Assembly: GCA_021018815.1 (NCBI GenBank) | Contig: JAITYX010000021.1 | Span: forward strand, 2,881,001-2,945,000 | Direction: 5' to 3' | Source of the DNA: Talinum fruticosum | Lineage: Eukaryota > Streptophyta > Magnoliopsida > Caryophyllales > Talinaceae | DNA length: 64,000 nt | Shown here: positions 23,838-36,464 of the stretch, piece after piece | How positions within the stretch are numbered: position 1 is the first letter of the stretch | Layout of the letters: each line of letters begins with the position of its first letter | Translations under genes and position numbers: made by a program | Notes under the pieces: model-generated | The model's database searches: none | Seen by the model: the letters and a program-made list of their open reading frames with translations, nothing else | Told to the model about the DNA's origin: nothing

Positions 23838-25296
23838 ATGCTAAGGTTGAGCATATACAATTCGCTATTCCGTAGCAATCATGTTGGCCCCTTTCTCTCT
23901 CCTACACTTCATTCTGCTTCTGGAACAATAATGGCAAATAATCGAGCTGTTTTGAACATGCAACCCTCTGCATTCTCCACAAGTACTACAAGCTCTGAAA
24001 ATCAAAGCACCACTGCACACATTACAACGGGTCAAACCGACCCGTTTTTACAAGCAGGGCTCCTGCGAGAATTGATACCCGAACATGTGGCGGCGATCTT
24101 GGATGGGAACAGAAGGTGGGCCAAGGCCCATGGCAAAGAGCTCGACTATGGGGCGTTCTGTCAAGGGTACCTCAACCTCGCTGACCTTTGTATTAAATGG
24201 GGAGTTTCTGCTCTCTCTTGCTTCATGTTCTCCACTGAAAACTGGAAACGTCCTGAAGTAATAATTTTTTCACTCTCTACTAGCTGTTTACTTTTCAATC
24301 TTTTTGATACTGTAGTACTCTAAGTGAAGTTACCTTTGACTCATAAATAGTAAATTTTTCCCTCCACAATGCTTAAACTCGACTTAAGAGCATAAATTAA
24401 TAAGTACTATAAAAAATAAGTTAAATCGACCTATGTTAATTAATGTTTACTACTAACTATAATTACTTAGACAGCATGTGTGTTAATTAATCATGGCGCC
24501 ACAATTATTTTGAATATATAGTAGTACGTATATGAAGTTGATGACCTTGTATTTATGATCTATATATCAAATTTCCTTGTGCAGGAAGCTAATAATTTAT
24601 TGTTCCGACAATTCCAAAGATGTCTAGAGGAGGGCCTAGAGAATTTCGCAAGGTGAGTACTTGTACAAACATATTTTTCGATAAGTCGCCAGGTGAGTAC
24701 TTGTACAAACATATTTTTCGATAAGTCGATAAGACAGTTAAATAAAATAATGATTTTATCTAGTGATTCTTGTTAAAATGCTGACATAAATTGGTTTTCC
24801 TCATTGAAGTTTTACTAATATTCCATGCACCAAAAAAAAAAAAAAAAAAAAAAACAGGAAAAGCATAAAAGTGACGGTCATTGGAGAAAAGGCAAGGCTT
24901 CCAAAGTCGCTACAAGAGGTGATAAAACAAGTGGAAGAAAGCACAAAGAATAATTCAAAGCTAGAGTTGAATTATGCAGTAAGCTATGGAGGGAAATGGG
25001 ACATAGTCCAAGCCATTAGACGCATTGCCCAGAAGGCCATGGCCGGAGAGATCAAGCTCGAAGACATCGACGAGGCTTTGGTGAAGCAACATCTTTCTAC
25101 CAGTGGGTTGCGGTACCCAGACCCGGATCTGATGATCCGAACCGGAGGTGACCAAAGAGTGAGCAACTTCTTGGTCTGGCAAATGTCTCACACTGAGTTC
25201 TACTTCACCAATGTTTATGGCCCTGACTTTGGAGAGCCTCACTTCATCGATGCCTTGCGTTGGTTTCAACAGTGTGATCGACTCTTTGGCAAATGA
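23838..25296 (+). CDS. Plastid-type cis-prenyltransferase (divergent)
   Basis: Cis-prenyltransferase (undecaprenyl/dehydrodolichyl diphosphate synthase family), which condenses IPP with an allylic diphosphate to form Z-polyprenyl diphosphates. Three exons (23838-24257, 24585-24652, 24858-25296) encode 308 residues. The first roughly 65 residues are Ser/Thr-rich, like a plastid transit peptide; Met32 is an alternative start. Conserved blocks: ILDGNRRWAK with the catalytic Asp at residue 89, CFMFSTENWKRP at about 128-139, YGGKWDI, and RTGGDQRVSNFLVWQ near the C-terminus. Two usually conserved features differ. The GHxAG-like block is GAFCQG (105-110), and the metal-binding Glu of the GExR motif is Asp261. 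Short plant members make neryl or lavandulyl diphosphate or short polyprenols; the product here cannot be told. Intron 2 begins inside a 40-base tandem duplication. Confidence 0.9.
24651..24728 (+). repeat. 40-bp tandem duplication spanning a 5' splice site
   Basis: The segment beginning aggtgagtacttgtac at 24651-24690 is repeated at once at 24691-24728. Each copy carries the same AG/gtgagt donor. Use of the first donor preserves the reading frame; use of the second would add 40 nt and shift it. The copies are essentially identical, so the event is recent, or else an assembly artefact. Confidence 0.9.
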
Positions 25297-25418
25297 ATCT
25301 GGTCTTTCTTTGATTAAACATGTAGCCTAATAAGTTCTAGACTGGCTCCAATGAATGTTTCAGGTTTGGGTTAGATCTGTAAAAGTCAAAATAACTAAAA
25401 TGATTCCCAACTAACAGA

Positions 25419-25453
<35 letters not shown>

Positions 25454-26375
25454 GTTTTTGGTTTCACTAAGAGAGCGATTCCTTTTCAGCTATAAATCTT
25501 GGAAATTCGAACTTATATTTTCCTCCGTATCAAGGTGAGTCCGCTAACACGTCAGTAAACACATTGGTACAAAATAATAATTGGTTTCATGTAATTGTGT
25601 TCCCATCAATTTGTTAATCCATAGCGGTGAAGCTCTTAGCTGAGCAAAGCTTGGCCTTGGGCACGCATGCAAATTATTTTCTAATGATTATTCAATATTA
25701 TTGAATGCAAAAATTGATAGTTGGTTAAATAACCTATATCATTACAAAACTTGGACAATCCGTGTTGCCTCCGGCCAACCCACTAATTTAGAGACGTTAA
25801 TTTCAGTAAAGAAGCCAATATCATCAACTTAGGCTGCCATAATCTGAATTATGTTCCCATTTTACGACCATTAAAATAAAACGATTAGTTTCCTGTAAAT
25901 AACAAAATATCATCAACTTAGGCTGCCATAATCTCAACTGACGAAATAATCCTTGAGAACACCTCGCCAATCTACCGAATGAACCTGTAATTTTTATTGT
26001 GTCCAACTGTATTTCTTGCCTGTACCCTCACCAATATATGCTAATAGATCTCAAAACTACAATACACAAAACGATGTATACCTTTGGCCAAGATCAAGCT
26101 CTTCTAGTACACCGGGCAAACCCAGAAGACAGTCAAACTGTCTCTATACACTACAAAGTGAAATGTAGTAACTGCCAAAACAGCTAGCGCCTTTCAGTCA
26201 CTCTCGTCGTAGCAGCTCCTTCGGGCTCTGTAAGAACCTGGTACCAGCTATGTTGCTAAACACAGCACATCCATGCTAGCAGATCACCATGGATGTACAA
26301 TCCAGCTCGATGCCTTTTTTTGAGCTCGTGAAGGAAAGCCATGCAGTGAAGAAGCTAATACATTTGGGAAAAAAC
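25297..26375. other. Convergent 3' regions of the prenyltransferase and COG7
   Basis: Holds the presumed 3' UTRs of both genes. A (TTA)n microsatellite lies at about 25419-25453. A 26-base phrase (atcatcaacttaggctgccataatct) occurs twice, at about 25820-25845 and 25910-25935, a small local duplication. I see no gene. Confidence 0.5.
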
Positions 26376-29300
26376 TCACTGGTCTAGATTCACACGCCGC
26401 ATCTTGCAGACTAGGTTGGCAGTTGGGAGGTCAAGCTGGTTGCCGGAGTCTGATCTGATAAGATCTTTCAACTGATCTCTTGGGGTCGAAAGGCATGTAT
26501 GGAATGTGGAGAGTACTAAGGGAATAGGCACTGATAAAGCAGATAGGACATTACTCAAGTATTCTATATCAACTGCTAGCTGCTGAGCTCCCCGATCGCT
26601 TATGTACTGAATTCCCGCAACTGCTCCATGTATATTGCTGTGGCACCCTCAGCAACCTTCAAGATATCAAGGTCAAGCAATAATTAATAAATCTTAACCA
26701 CAATCAAACCCAAAATAAATAGTTGCAATACCACTTACGGTGGGGTTTTGTAGTCCAAGGGGAGGGGTCAAATGTGTGCAACCCTACCTTAAAATCGAAT
26801 TGCTAAGAGGGTGTTTCATGATTATCTCATCAAAGTTGGTGAGCTAAAAGTCAGTGATCTTTCGAATAATTTTGAAGGTGATGGGATGGGAGGAACTGAA
26901 CATGGAAGAGCTGTTGCAAAATATGCATAAGTATGGGAAACAGGATGTCACCTTGAACATCCACTCAGTGGCGAAGAACTGGGCTTCGTCAGAATCAGCA
27001 TCATCACTGGAAATACCTTCCGCAAGGGGTTCTAATTGCTGAGGCAAAGTAAGAAGATATTCACCAACCCCAGTAACATATGGTTGAGGATAAGCACTGA
27101 AGCTTGGAAGAGGGAAAGCACTGGGCTCCTCCACAGAAGACCAGATTGGTAAACGAGACACATCACTGAGACGTTGTCGTACTTTTGATATGAGGACGTC
27201 ATACACAAGCTCATTGACAGTTTCAGCAAATGCAGAAACTCTTTGGGATGCAAGTGGAAGTGCGTGAAACCGAGGATCTTTAGACTACACAACAATAACA
27301 AATAGCTTCCTTAGGCAAAGCTTGATAATATGTATCAGAATAGTATACAGCACATCACAACATAACCTTCATTAACTCAAGGAATGGTGGAAAAAAATTG
27401 CAAGAGAACAAAAACTCATGATCTAGTACCTTCTTCACAGCCCAAAAACAGAAAAAGGACAACAAATGCATCACAACATAACCTTCATCATCTAAAGGCA
27501 TGTGATGTATTCATATCTATTTTGCTATTATATTTCCAACTGCAAGAAGTGAGCTTTCCATTTGCCAAATCCAGCTGAGCTAACAAATTTGCACACCAGC
27601 CTAATATGATTTAGAACTTATCAAGAACGAGTGCATGAATTCCAGAAAGTCATGCCAGGTGAGACAAAATTAGAACAACTCAATAAGAAACAGCAAATGA
27701 AATTAGAAGCTCAAAAAACAACTAGAATAAAATTTTTGAGGACAAAGCATGACTGAATTCTTAGTTAAAACATTTCTTTCTATAATTCTATCTGTTTTTA
27801 AGCACATTCTGGATCAATCCTTTTGTGCATTAGAACCAATACAACTAGGGTTGATCTGGATCTCAAGGTATTCAAACATCAGGGAAATAGAATTAGCACA
27901 ATAATAGAGCAAATTTTGGAAAGCCCAACAAAAACTATACTTGCCTGCTCCAGAAGGTTAATTAACTTTCGAGCCTTTTCAGGAGCATCAACTAACCGCA
28001 CAGTGGCCATGTCTAATGTCACTCTTCCAATAGCTTTGTTCACATCTCCATCATCACTAGACAACTGTCTGTCATTTTGATCCAGCCTTGGATTAAGTAC
28101 TGATAGAGACAGACTTGTGCTTAAACTAGACAGAGTGGCCCTCAAAGAAGCTTCAAAGACTGAGGATCGACTTGTTAAACAATCAGCAACGGTGAGAATC
28201 TGCAGTGCACCTTGCACAATGGACCACTCTTCCTCATTTGAAATAAGGTCAGCTCTTTTATGACTTCCGTCTTTCTTGTCTGATCCCAAATCCCTCTTTG
28301 ATCCAGTACTGTCAGAGATGCTATCTATGCCACATACAGTTCTTAATGATTTCAAAGTCTCATTAAGGGTAGACAAGTACTGCAACAATATGTCATCCAG
28401 TGCAAGGACTAGTTCATCTGCTTCAGAACCACCAGTAAAGTTGATGCACCTCTCAACTGCAGCTTCAAGAAGAAGAATTACTTGAGGAATGGATTCCTCC
28501 ATCCTTCGAACTGTCTCACTCAGTTCTATTCCCTGGGCTCCCACTCCACGAGCAACAGCTCCTCTAAGATCTAACTTCCCAATTTCAGAAGCCAGGATGA
28601 CACGCTCCATTTGGCCATATCTACACCATGAATTTCCATATATACATCAGATGGATGGTAAGCTAAAGGTGCATGCTTTAATGTTTCATTTGAACAGAAA
28701 AATTTCAGTAAAAAAGCATCATGATCATAAAGTTATACACCAATGCTGGAGAAATTTGGAATAGTATCACTATGTGACAGATTCTTTGTGTAGCCACAAG
28801 TACCTCCTATCGGACACTTGACTCACGCATGGGTATAGACACTTGACCCTTTTTGGACCAAAAGTAAACAAATTTCAGAAAATTGTTGAGTCCAACATGA
28901 CACCCGTGTAGCACTCATGATTTAGCATGGGTATGGGTGAGTCCGAGTAAACATAAATCAGTCAATCATAAAGACAAAAAGTTAAGTGCAGGATGTAGAC
29001 TGAACTAGTTTCAAGAAATGAAAGGTTGAAGCTCACTGTTTTTAACATATGTGCACATACATAATAGTGCATCAACACATACAAGGTCAAGTATGCATTT
29101 GCATTCATGTGCTGATGGCCTTTACCTCTGCTTAAATGTCTCGTAGGGAGAGTAAACTGCCTTCAGTGCATCAAGTAGCACATGAGTCTCAGATTCTGAA
29201 AACAGATGCTGAATATTTCTAGCAAAAGTATTTGTCATGTTATGCAGCTCAATCATCGCATCGAGATGCTTAGCAACAATCTTTGTACCCTTTGCTACAT

Positions 29301-32300
29301 CACCAGATGATATTTCCAAAATACCTGGAGATATTAATTAATACAAAGATTAAGAAAGACAGTGCAGGACAAAAATTCTTTCATTGCATGGAGAAGAAAT
29401 TTATATTGAATAAAGGCAACAACAAAAAAACATCATATGATGAACACAACTTCACATCACACAAGAAAGGTTATAAACTAGGAGCTTATATCATTGTAAA
29501 ACTTTGGTCGTCTTTTGCATCATGAAACATTACCTTAAACACCTTCAAGAAAATAAGATAGGAATTAACAGCCCTTCACCAGAAGTTGTGTGGGGATGTA
29601 GAAAGGCAGAAGTAGCATATTATTGCCTTTTCCTTTTTCTGAAAATGATAACTACAACATGGTCTCTAATGGCAGACCACACATAAGTCGGTTAATTCTT
29701 AGAAAGTCAACAAAACAGATGAGGCATACTCATTATCTCCATATAGAAAGCTATGTTGACACATTGAATTGCTATGCAATCAAAATAGATTATTGGCAAT
29801 TTTGTAATTTTGACTATAACCCACTGTTTGGACTGCTGAAAGAGTCACTGGGGCCTTTTCTTTTCAGCTATGTACGATAGTGGACTTCCGCAAAATGCCT
29901 CAATATACTATCCTTTACCGTTCTGCTGAATGGACTTATTTTCTACAGAATCTTATTTCTACAGATCCTTGCATATTTCTTTAAATTCCTACATATTTAT
30001 ACAAATTCATATGTATTCTCATCTTATTTTCTGCGCATTTCAAATGCTTATCTCATTTCTACAAGTTTCTATGAATTTCTTATTCTTTACTTACTTTTAA
30101 TGAAACAATCAAACGAAACATCCAAATTCTCACAGATGAAAAGAACATGCCTTGACCAAGGGTGAAATAGAAATAATGGTTCTACATTTCTTCAGCTATT
30201 AAGGAGTCAGGCCTGCTTTCACATTCAGTTACTATTATCATTTATTCGTATGTGGGGATTCTCAACTCATCGCAACTAAATTGTGAACATGTTTATGGAA
30301 GAAAACTCACCCACCACTTTTATTCCCTGAACAAGGAAACTAAAATTGTTTGAATCTAACAAATGACAAAACATAGCATTAATTTGTCAATTATATTAGT
30401 CAATGGTTACTGAAGCGCAGCATGACAACACGATATGTGCAGCATAGAGACTATTTACAACGATCAGGTCATGCACTCATGCATACTAGAGAACATGTTA
30501 TTCCTAAAAATAAACTCCCTCTGTCCCAAAAGAATAGTCCCAATCAGGCATATGAGCCCACTTCTGTGAGAGAAAAAGTTGAATAAGCTCTAAGACCGGC
30601 CATCTACATGTTATCGAGAGAAAGTAACTCAACAAATGCACAAAAGTAACCTTTAGCCAATGCTTTGGTCTCAGGAACAGCATCTCCACTTGCAAGGTTG
30701 ATGCGGGAAACAAAACTTGTATTCACAGCCAACATAATCTCACTTAATAACTTTGGAACTAGTGCTTTGTAATCATCAGGGAAAGCAATCATGCACCTGC
30801 AAAAGCAACAAGTTAGATTCTTCTTTGATAGAACATAATAATTTGAAATGACTAAAAGTACTGGCAGACATATAAGCAAAACAATTTTCCGTTTTCTGTT
30901 GGGAGGATCGACCTATTTGAACAATATGACGGGCAAAAACAGTCAGTGCAACCAAATGCCTAGTGCCTCAGTTCGGTCAAGGAATTGAAGGATCTAACCT
31001 GTACTTTAGATTGCTGTCATCAGATACAACTGAGGGGAATACGAAATTAATGTCCAGGCATACTTTTAATGATGTTCACAAGCAACCCCAACCTAGCGAA
31101 TTGGCATAGAAGGCAATTTTTGACAAATAAGGAACACAAAATGCCCATTCAGTTGCACAATCCAGAATGTAAATTGGGAATCATTTAGGTACAAACCCTT
31201 TTCCGGAAATTGCTCATAGAATCAATGAAATCAAAATAGAAAGGTCTGCAATCTGCTTCTATAGGAAAGGGAAAATGAAACTGCTTTTTGTCCGGTGATA
31301 ACTATACCTCAAAGAAGACCAAATCAACAAAGCAAAAACCAAAGGATAGCCTTTCCTCATGTTTTCTGTATGTATTAGTTATCGATCATCCAGGCAGCAA
31401 ATCAAGAAATCAACCACAATTCACTACTAAATTGCACTATTTTGATCTAATCTTGGCTTTCAGGTTTAGATTGCAGTTAACAATTGGTGGGAACCGGAAG
31501 ATCAATAGTGGAGGGTACGAATTACTACTAACTATATTTTTTCTAACTGAAATTGAACATGAAATTCTAGTAACATCTTCCCAAGAAACCGACCCATAGC
31601 AAACTATACCTAACCAAAGCAAACCAATATTCTGGAGTTTGCGTATAGCAGGACGTAGAAGAAAGCAAAGGGTAAACTCTACACATTCTTATCCATAGAA
31701 CTGAGTTAAAGATGGGTGGCTTAAGAATGACCTTAGATTAGAATTGCATTGGATTCCTAGAATTTCATAACAGAAGAATGTGAAGACAGTTCAGTGAAGC
31801 ATTTTGCGTTAGTCCACTATCATCAGTTCTTTAAAAAAATTTTAAATCATCCAGCAATGACTTCTATGAACCTACCATTTCCACTCTTGCTCAAGATAGA
31901 GTAGTAGTTCATCATAGAAACTTGGCAACCAGCTGGAGAATGAAATGGCTGCAGAACTTGATTGAAACTCAGATACACTTGCCATTCTTTCCACATCATT
32001 TTTGTCGGCAGCCAGCTTATTGGCTCGCTGCCTGGACTCAAATTCATCCCACAGTTGCTTTATGGGCTTCAGGTGAACCTTGGTGTAGTACACTTCGAGG
32101 GACTTAAATCTACCTATTCGCACAAGAATTCCTCGCATCTCTTGAGCAACATCAACCTGTGTATCAGACCAAACCAAGATTATCAAAACATGATATGTAC
32201 AGCATAAATATAGCAGAAATCCACATTCAATATAACAACAAAGAACAGTTGATATGCTAGATAAGCAAGCTGAAAATTTTAAATCAATGTTTGATGGTAC

Positions 32301-34727
32301 TAATAGTGCAGTTGGTGGCTACATTTTATGCACGAGGTTTAGAAAATTAATTATTGCAAGTTCACTAATCTAGGAGAATTTTAAGTTAGTTGTGCGGGCA
32401 TGGCAATGTCATACCAGGTACTACTATGCGCATTGCAGGTGATAACAAGGCTGCACTGCATAGTGGCAAAATTAGAATTATCTCATAAATTAAGGCAATG
32501 CTAGCAGATATGCGTGAGTATTTAAAGCCATGCCAAGAGGAAGTTATTACTCATGTCTTCTCAGAAGCCAGCAGCGGAGCTAACTGGTTAGTGAATTCAG
32601 GGCATTTGTGTGATCAACGATCATCATCAAGGTCTGCTTTTGTTCATGGCGGGGAGTTTAATTTCTATTTTGTGTAGTATAATTCATGTCAAGGGCCACT
32701 AAGGCATGCACTTTACCAGTTATCAATCCCTCCGGAGCCCGATTTTTCTTTTAAAAAAAAAGAAAAAGAAGAAAAAAATAAACAATTCCAGATCAGGTAA
32801 ACAGGATTAGCAAGAGCACATTACTTTGCGGTTGGTCAAGGCATCTGTCAGACGAGGCTGCACCATCGCATCCAGCCTATCCTCTAACACCTCAAGTTGC
32901 TTCCGCACATTAGCAAATTCAGCAACCTGAAAGAAAATGTAATCTACAACTCAGTATACTAAGAACTCGCTATTTTTGTTAATGCATTGTTAAGCAGTAA
33001 GCCCACAACACATTAGTAACAGATCATACCTCCCCTACTGCAGACAAGCAATGCCTCATGTTGGCTAAGGTTTCTGCAGCACGAGGAAGATCGCCACTGG
33101 CAAAAACATCCTCCACGGTTGAGCTCATTTGAGTGAGCCCAGCAGCATCCTGCATCCCAGAAGAAACTTGCCTAATTATGCACTAAGGCCTTTTCAATCC
33201 AGCAAACTATTTTGCAATTAAACAAACAGAAATTATGTAACCTGCAATGTCTCATATGCAGCTTCCATCCTGTGCTTGACAGTATCAACTTTAGCAAGGG
33301 CTGCAATAGATGCTGCAGCAGAACCTTCCGCCTGAAGATGATTAAAAACCAAAAAGAGAAAAGTTTCCAGTAATTGATGTCAGTAGTATTTCTAATTCAT
33401 AGAAAACCCAGATAGAAGGAAGAGATACATCTCTGTCACCAATTTGGATGGTCTACATCACTATGTACAGGAACATGTTCAAGTAGGTGTATCATAAGAC
33501 TTAACCAGAATTCGCATGGAAAAGAACAATTAAAAAATGAAAATATAACTGAAACAAGTAGGAAGGTTAATATTTCAACCTTTCTGAAATAGTTTCTCCT
33601 GCAGAAGCTCCAATATTGTGGTCTACCTCAAATCTCATCCAGTTTTCATATCCATCAATTTCAAGTTTATCATAGCCCACTCTACAAGGACCCAAGATAC
33701 ACATGCAACATTGCTAAGCGCCTAAAATTTTTGGCCAAAATTGAATCATCAAATGTCATATATGCGTTCAAGATCCACAATTCCCCATCAGTCCTTGAAC
33801 TCGAAGTGAAGGATCCATGTGCTCCATATATACCCTTTAAAGAAGTCTATAACTCAGCCTTCTTTCCCACTACAAAAATTTCTCGGGCTTCAGAATAACT
33901 GACGCTTCAGCCACTACCTAAACTTATTTTCTCCCTAATCAATCTCAGTCAGCGTTAAGAAGCCAAGATGTTCCCAAGAAATAATAATAACAATGCGCCA
34001 CTTCAGACACATCATTAGCATGTGAATTTCTACACTGATCCCAGGCTAGCGGCACTAAACACGTATCACTCACTAGAAAAACCCAATGTATCAACTAAAA
34101 GGGAGTGACTTTCACATTTTCTCCACGTCCTCAACCATATTTGATCTCAATTTTCATCATAACAACAAACAACAAAGGGATCAAACACATTTTTACATGC
34201 TAATATATCTAACATCCACAGGAAAGGCAAAACCAAACCAAAATTATTAGCAGTCTAAGTATTTCTCCACAATCCACAAATTCATATATCTTAGAATTCT
34301 AATTACCATAATCTTCTCAGGTATTGAAAATTAGTACTTCAAATGGAGCTTGAAATCTCGATAACTATCTATTACATGAGATATTCATAGTCAAATTAGG
34401 TTTCGAGTAACTCAAAAATCAAATGCCATCGTCTTAACTAACCTGCTTGAGCTTGTTGAGGATAGAGGAGACGGAGGAGCGGAGGGAGACGGCGTCGTCG
34501 CGGAGGCGGATCACATCGCGGGTGGCGCGTGGGACACGGAGAATGGCGGCGGCGCTCTGTTCTTCGAGGGAGGCGGAGATCTCCTCCGCCATCATCTGGA
34601 GCTTCATTTCCAGATCCACCAAGTGCTTTTCCTGAGGATCCTCAGGGTGACGCGCTTGGACAGCGGCGTTTATCCATTTCTTTGCGTCGAAATTCTCGTC
34701 GGAAAACGCTCCCAAATCGATCATCAT
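26376..34727 (-). CDS. COG7: COG7, conserved oligomeric Golgi complex subunit 7
   Basis: Subunit of the COG tethering complex that returns intra-Golgi vesicles and keeps glycosylation enzymes in place. In Arabidopsis its loss (EYE/COG7) disturbs meristem organisation. Ten exons, 5' to 3': 34443-34727, 33242-33331, 33030-33149, 32825-32926, 31876-32156, 30651-30796, 29126-29324, 27945-28620, 26952-27284, 26376-26656. About 837 residues, the family length. The start MMIDLGAFSDENFDAKKW matches plant COG7 N-termini, followed by heptad-rich helices (LVDLEMKLQMMAEEISASL) and the conserved GVGAQGIELSETVRRMEES block. Intron 8 uses a GC donor (CAG/GCAAGT). In exon 10 one base is missing in the run at 26614-26616, after ATAIYMEQLR; one more base restores G-I-Q-Y-I-S-D-R-G and the normal C-terminus. 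Probably an assembly error. Confidence 0.93.
28782..28955. repeat. Repeat-like block in COG7 intron 7
   Basis: Contains the phrase gacacttgactcacgcatgggta, with related words (gacacccgtgtagcactcatg, catgggtatgggtgag) repeated within 150 bases. This resembles dispersed nonautonomous repeats of plant introns, but I cannot name a family. Confidence 0.3.
30516..30620 (+). mobile_element. Stowaway-like MITE remnant in COG7 intron 6
   Basis: Begins ctccctctgtcccaaaagaa, one base from the Stowaway terminal consensus CTCCCTCCGTCCC. I do not see the matching opposite end or clear TA duplications, so the element is truncated. It stops about 30 bases from the exon 6 splice donor (exon edge at 30651), so it sits very near a functional junction. 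Confidence 0.55.
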
Positions 34728-34917
34728 CTTCGCTGATCTTTGTTTGACTGATCGCGAATGAGGAAATGTAGGTCACTGATTAAGCATCAATCAGTTCATG
34801 ACAGAAAAAATTGAAATATGTGATCTTGGAAAAGATTTTGATGGCCAGGGGTCAGTGAAGTTTGCTTAGTTTAGTGCAGGTTTTTGGCGAGTGGAAATGG
34901 AGGACATTGCCGTTGGC

Positions 34918-34957
<40 letters not shown>

Positions 34958-36409
34958 ACTTATGACGATGGTTTGCTCGAGGAAGAGGTGCAAACGCCGA
35001 GTCCAGCCCACATCAACTGGGCTATAAGTGGATCTACCGCGTTCTAAGGTTGTTGATGGTAAAAAGTTACAAATAATTGGCCATGATTTATAAGAAATTA
35101 CAGTTAAAAAGATTAAGGTGATATTTATATTAAAAAATTAAGTTGATTTTTTTGGGTATAAAATAATTAAAAATATAAAATTTTAAACTTGTCATTAAAT
35201 AATCTCTATATCACGTTTTAAAAAATATATACTCCTAAAAACTACATAAATATATGTATATTAAAATTTGCTTATATGAAAAAATACGTGGACATAATAA
35301 ACGTTGGTCCTAAGAGTATTAACGCATATTAAAATCCTCTTTTATTAGTAAAATAAATTTATCAGGTCCAATATTAATTATAAAATGTTAATCCAAACGA
35401 AAAAATATCATGAACTAATACTAAAAATTTTTAATTTGAAGTATAACTCGATCTGAATTTACCCTAACTAAATCTCCAATTTTTATATTGCATTGCAAGA
35501 TCATGTGATCCAATCCATTTTACTGCAACCCATTTAGCTTAAAGTCGATCCGCTCACATGTCACTTATGTATTCATTCGATTGCGTTTCCATCTTACATC
35601 ATTTTTTTTTTTTGGTACTTGTTTCAATATTTAAAGAATAAAAATAAAGAGTATAAAGATGATGATCAAGTTCCAATAAATTAAATTATAAGATGATACA
35701 AATGGCACATGCCTCACATATAATACAAAAATTTGAATAATGAATACATATACTCTCGGATAACCATTAGTCCTATCCACTCGAAAAGTTTATCTTCAAC
35801 CCGCTATTGGGGGTTGTCGGGTTGATAATGGTGCAATGACCCGGGGTTATAACCGAACCGAGCCGGCTTGTCAAATGCTCGGGCTTGGCTCAGTCAAAGC
35901 TCAACTTGTAGGCATACTTGAGCCAAGCTCCGAGCCTAGCAAGGCTCAGCTCAATTCGATTCGGTTTGATTCGGTTTAAATTAAATAGTTCATTTTTAAA
36001 AAAAATAGTTATTTTAAGAGTATAAAATTACCTTTAAAATTACCAAAATTTCATCCAAAACCCTTATTTCTTAAATTTAATACAAAAATATAGAATTTAA
36101 TTTTGAGTATAACCTTAAATTTATAAACTTTTTAAGTAAATCCTAAAAAAATCGAGATAAATCCTTGTCGAGCCCGAGCCATCCAAATCGAACCCGAATC
36201 TAAACTTAACAGACTCAAACAGATTCAAACCGAGCCCAAATCGAGTTAAAACATAACCTAGCCGAACCCTAGCCGGCTCGTTTACAGCCGTTAGGCCCAG
36301 CCCAAACATATTTTCCACGTACGCGGCTGCGTTGTCAGTGCACTACAAATTCGTTAATTTTTTACTCTCCTTTCCCTGAAATCGAAGCACAGTCGTCCTT
36401 CATCCACAG
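34728..36409. other. Head-to-head intergenic region, COG7 / MINPP
   Basis: A 1.7-kb spacer between divergent start codons. It holds a (GA)n run at 34923-34954 in the COG7 upstream side, AT-rich sequence, and a repeat block at 35800-36310 (listed separately). No gene is supported here. Confidence 0.55.
35800..36310. repeat. Degenerate repeat of GAGCC/CGAAC words
   Basis: Two blocks, 35840-35985 and 36160-36300, are composed of loosely repeated gagcc, ccgaac, gctcagc and cgattcg words in both orientations, around an AT-rich core. agccggct occurs near both ends. This is a common style of plant dispersed repeat. A 65-codon minus-strand open frame within it is a by-product of the repeat. Confidence 0.45.
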
Positions 36410-36417
36410 TATAAAAG
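36410..36417 (+). promoter_or_regulatory. TATA box of the MINPP gene
   Basis: TATAAAAG, a strong plant TATA match, lies 55 bases before the start codon. Transcription would begin at about 36440, giving a very short leader. Confidence 0.6.
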
Positions 36418-36464
36418 GAGCGCATCATGCAGAGAGGAGAGGGAAACCAAGAGAAGCCTGGAGA

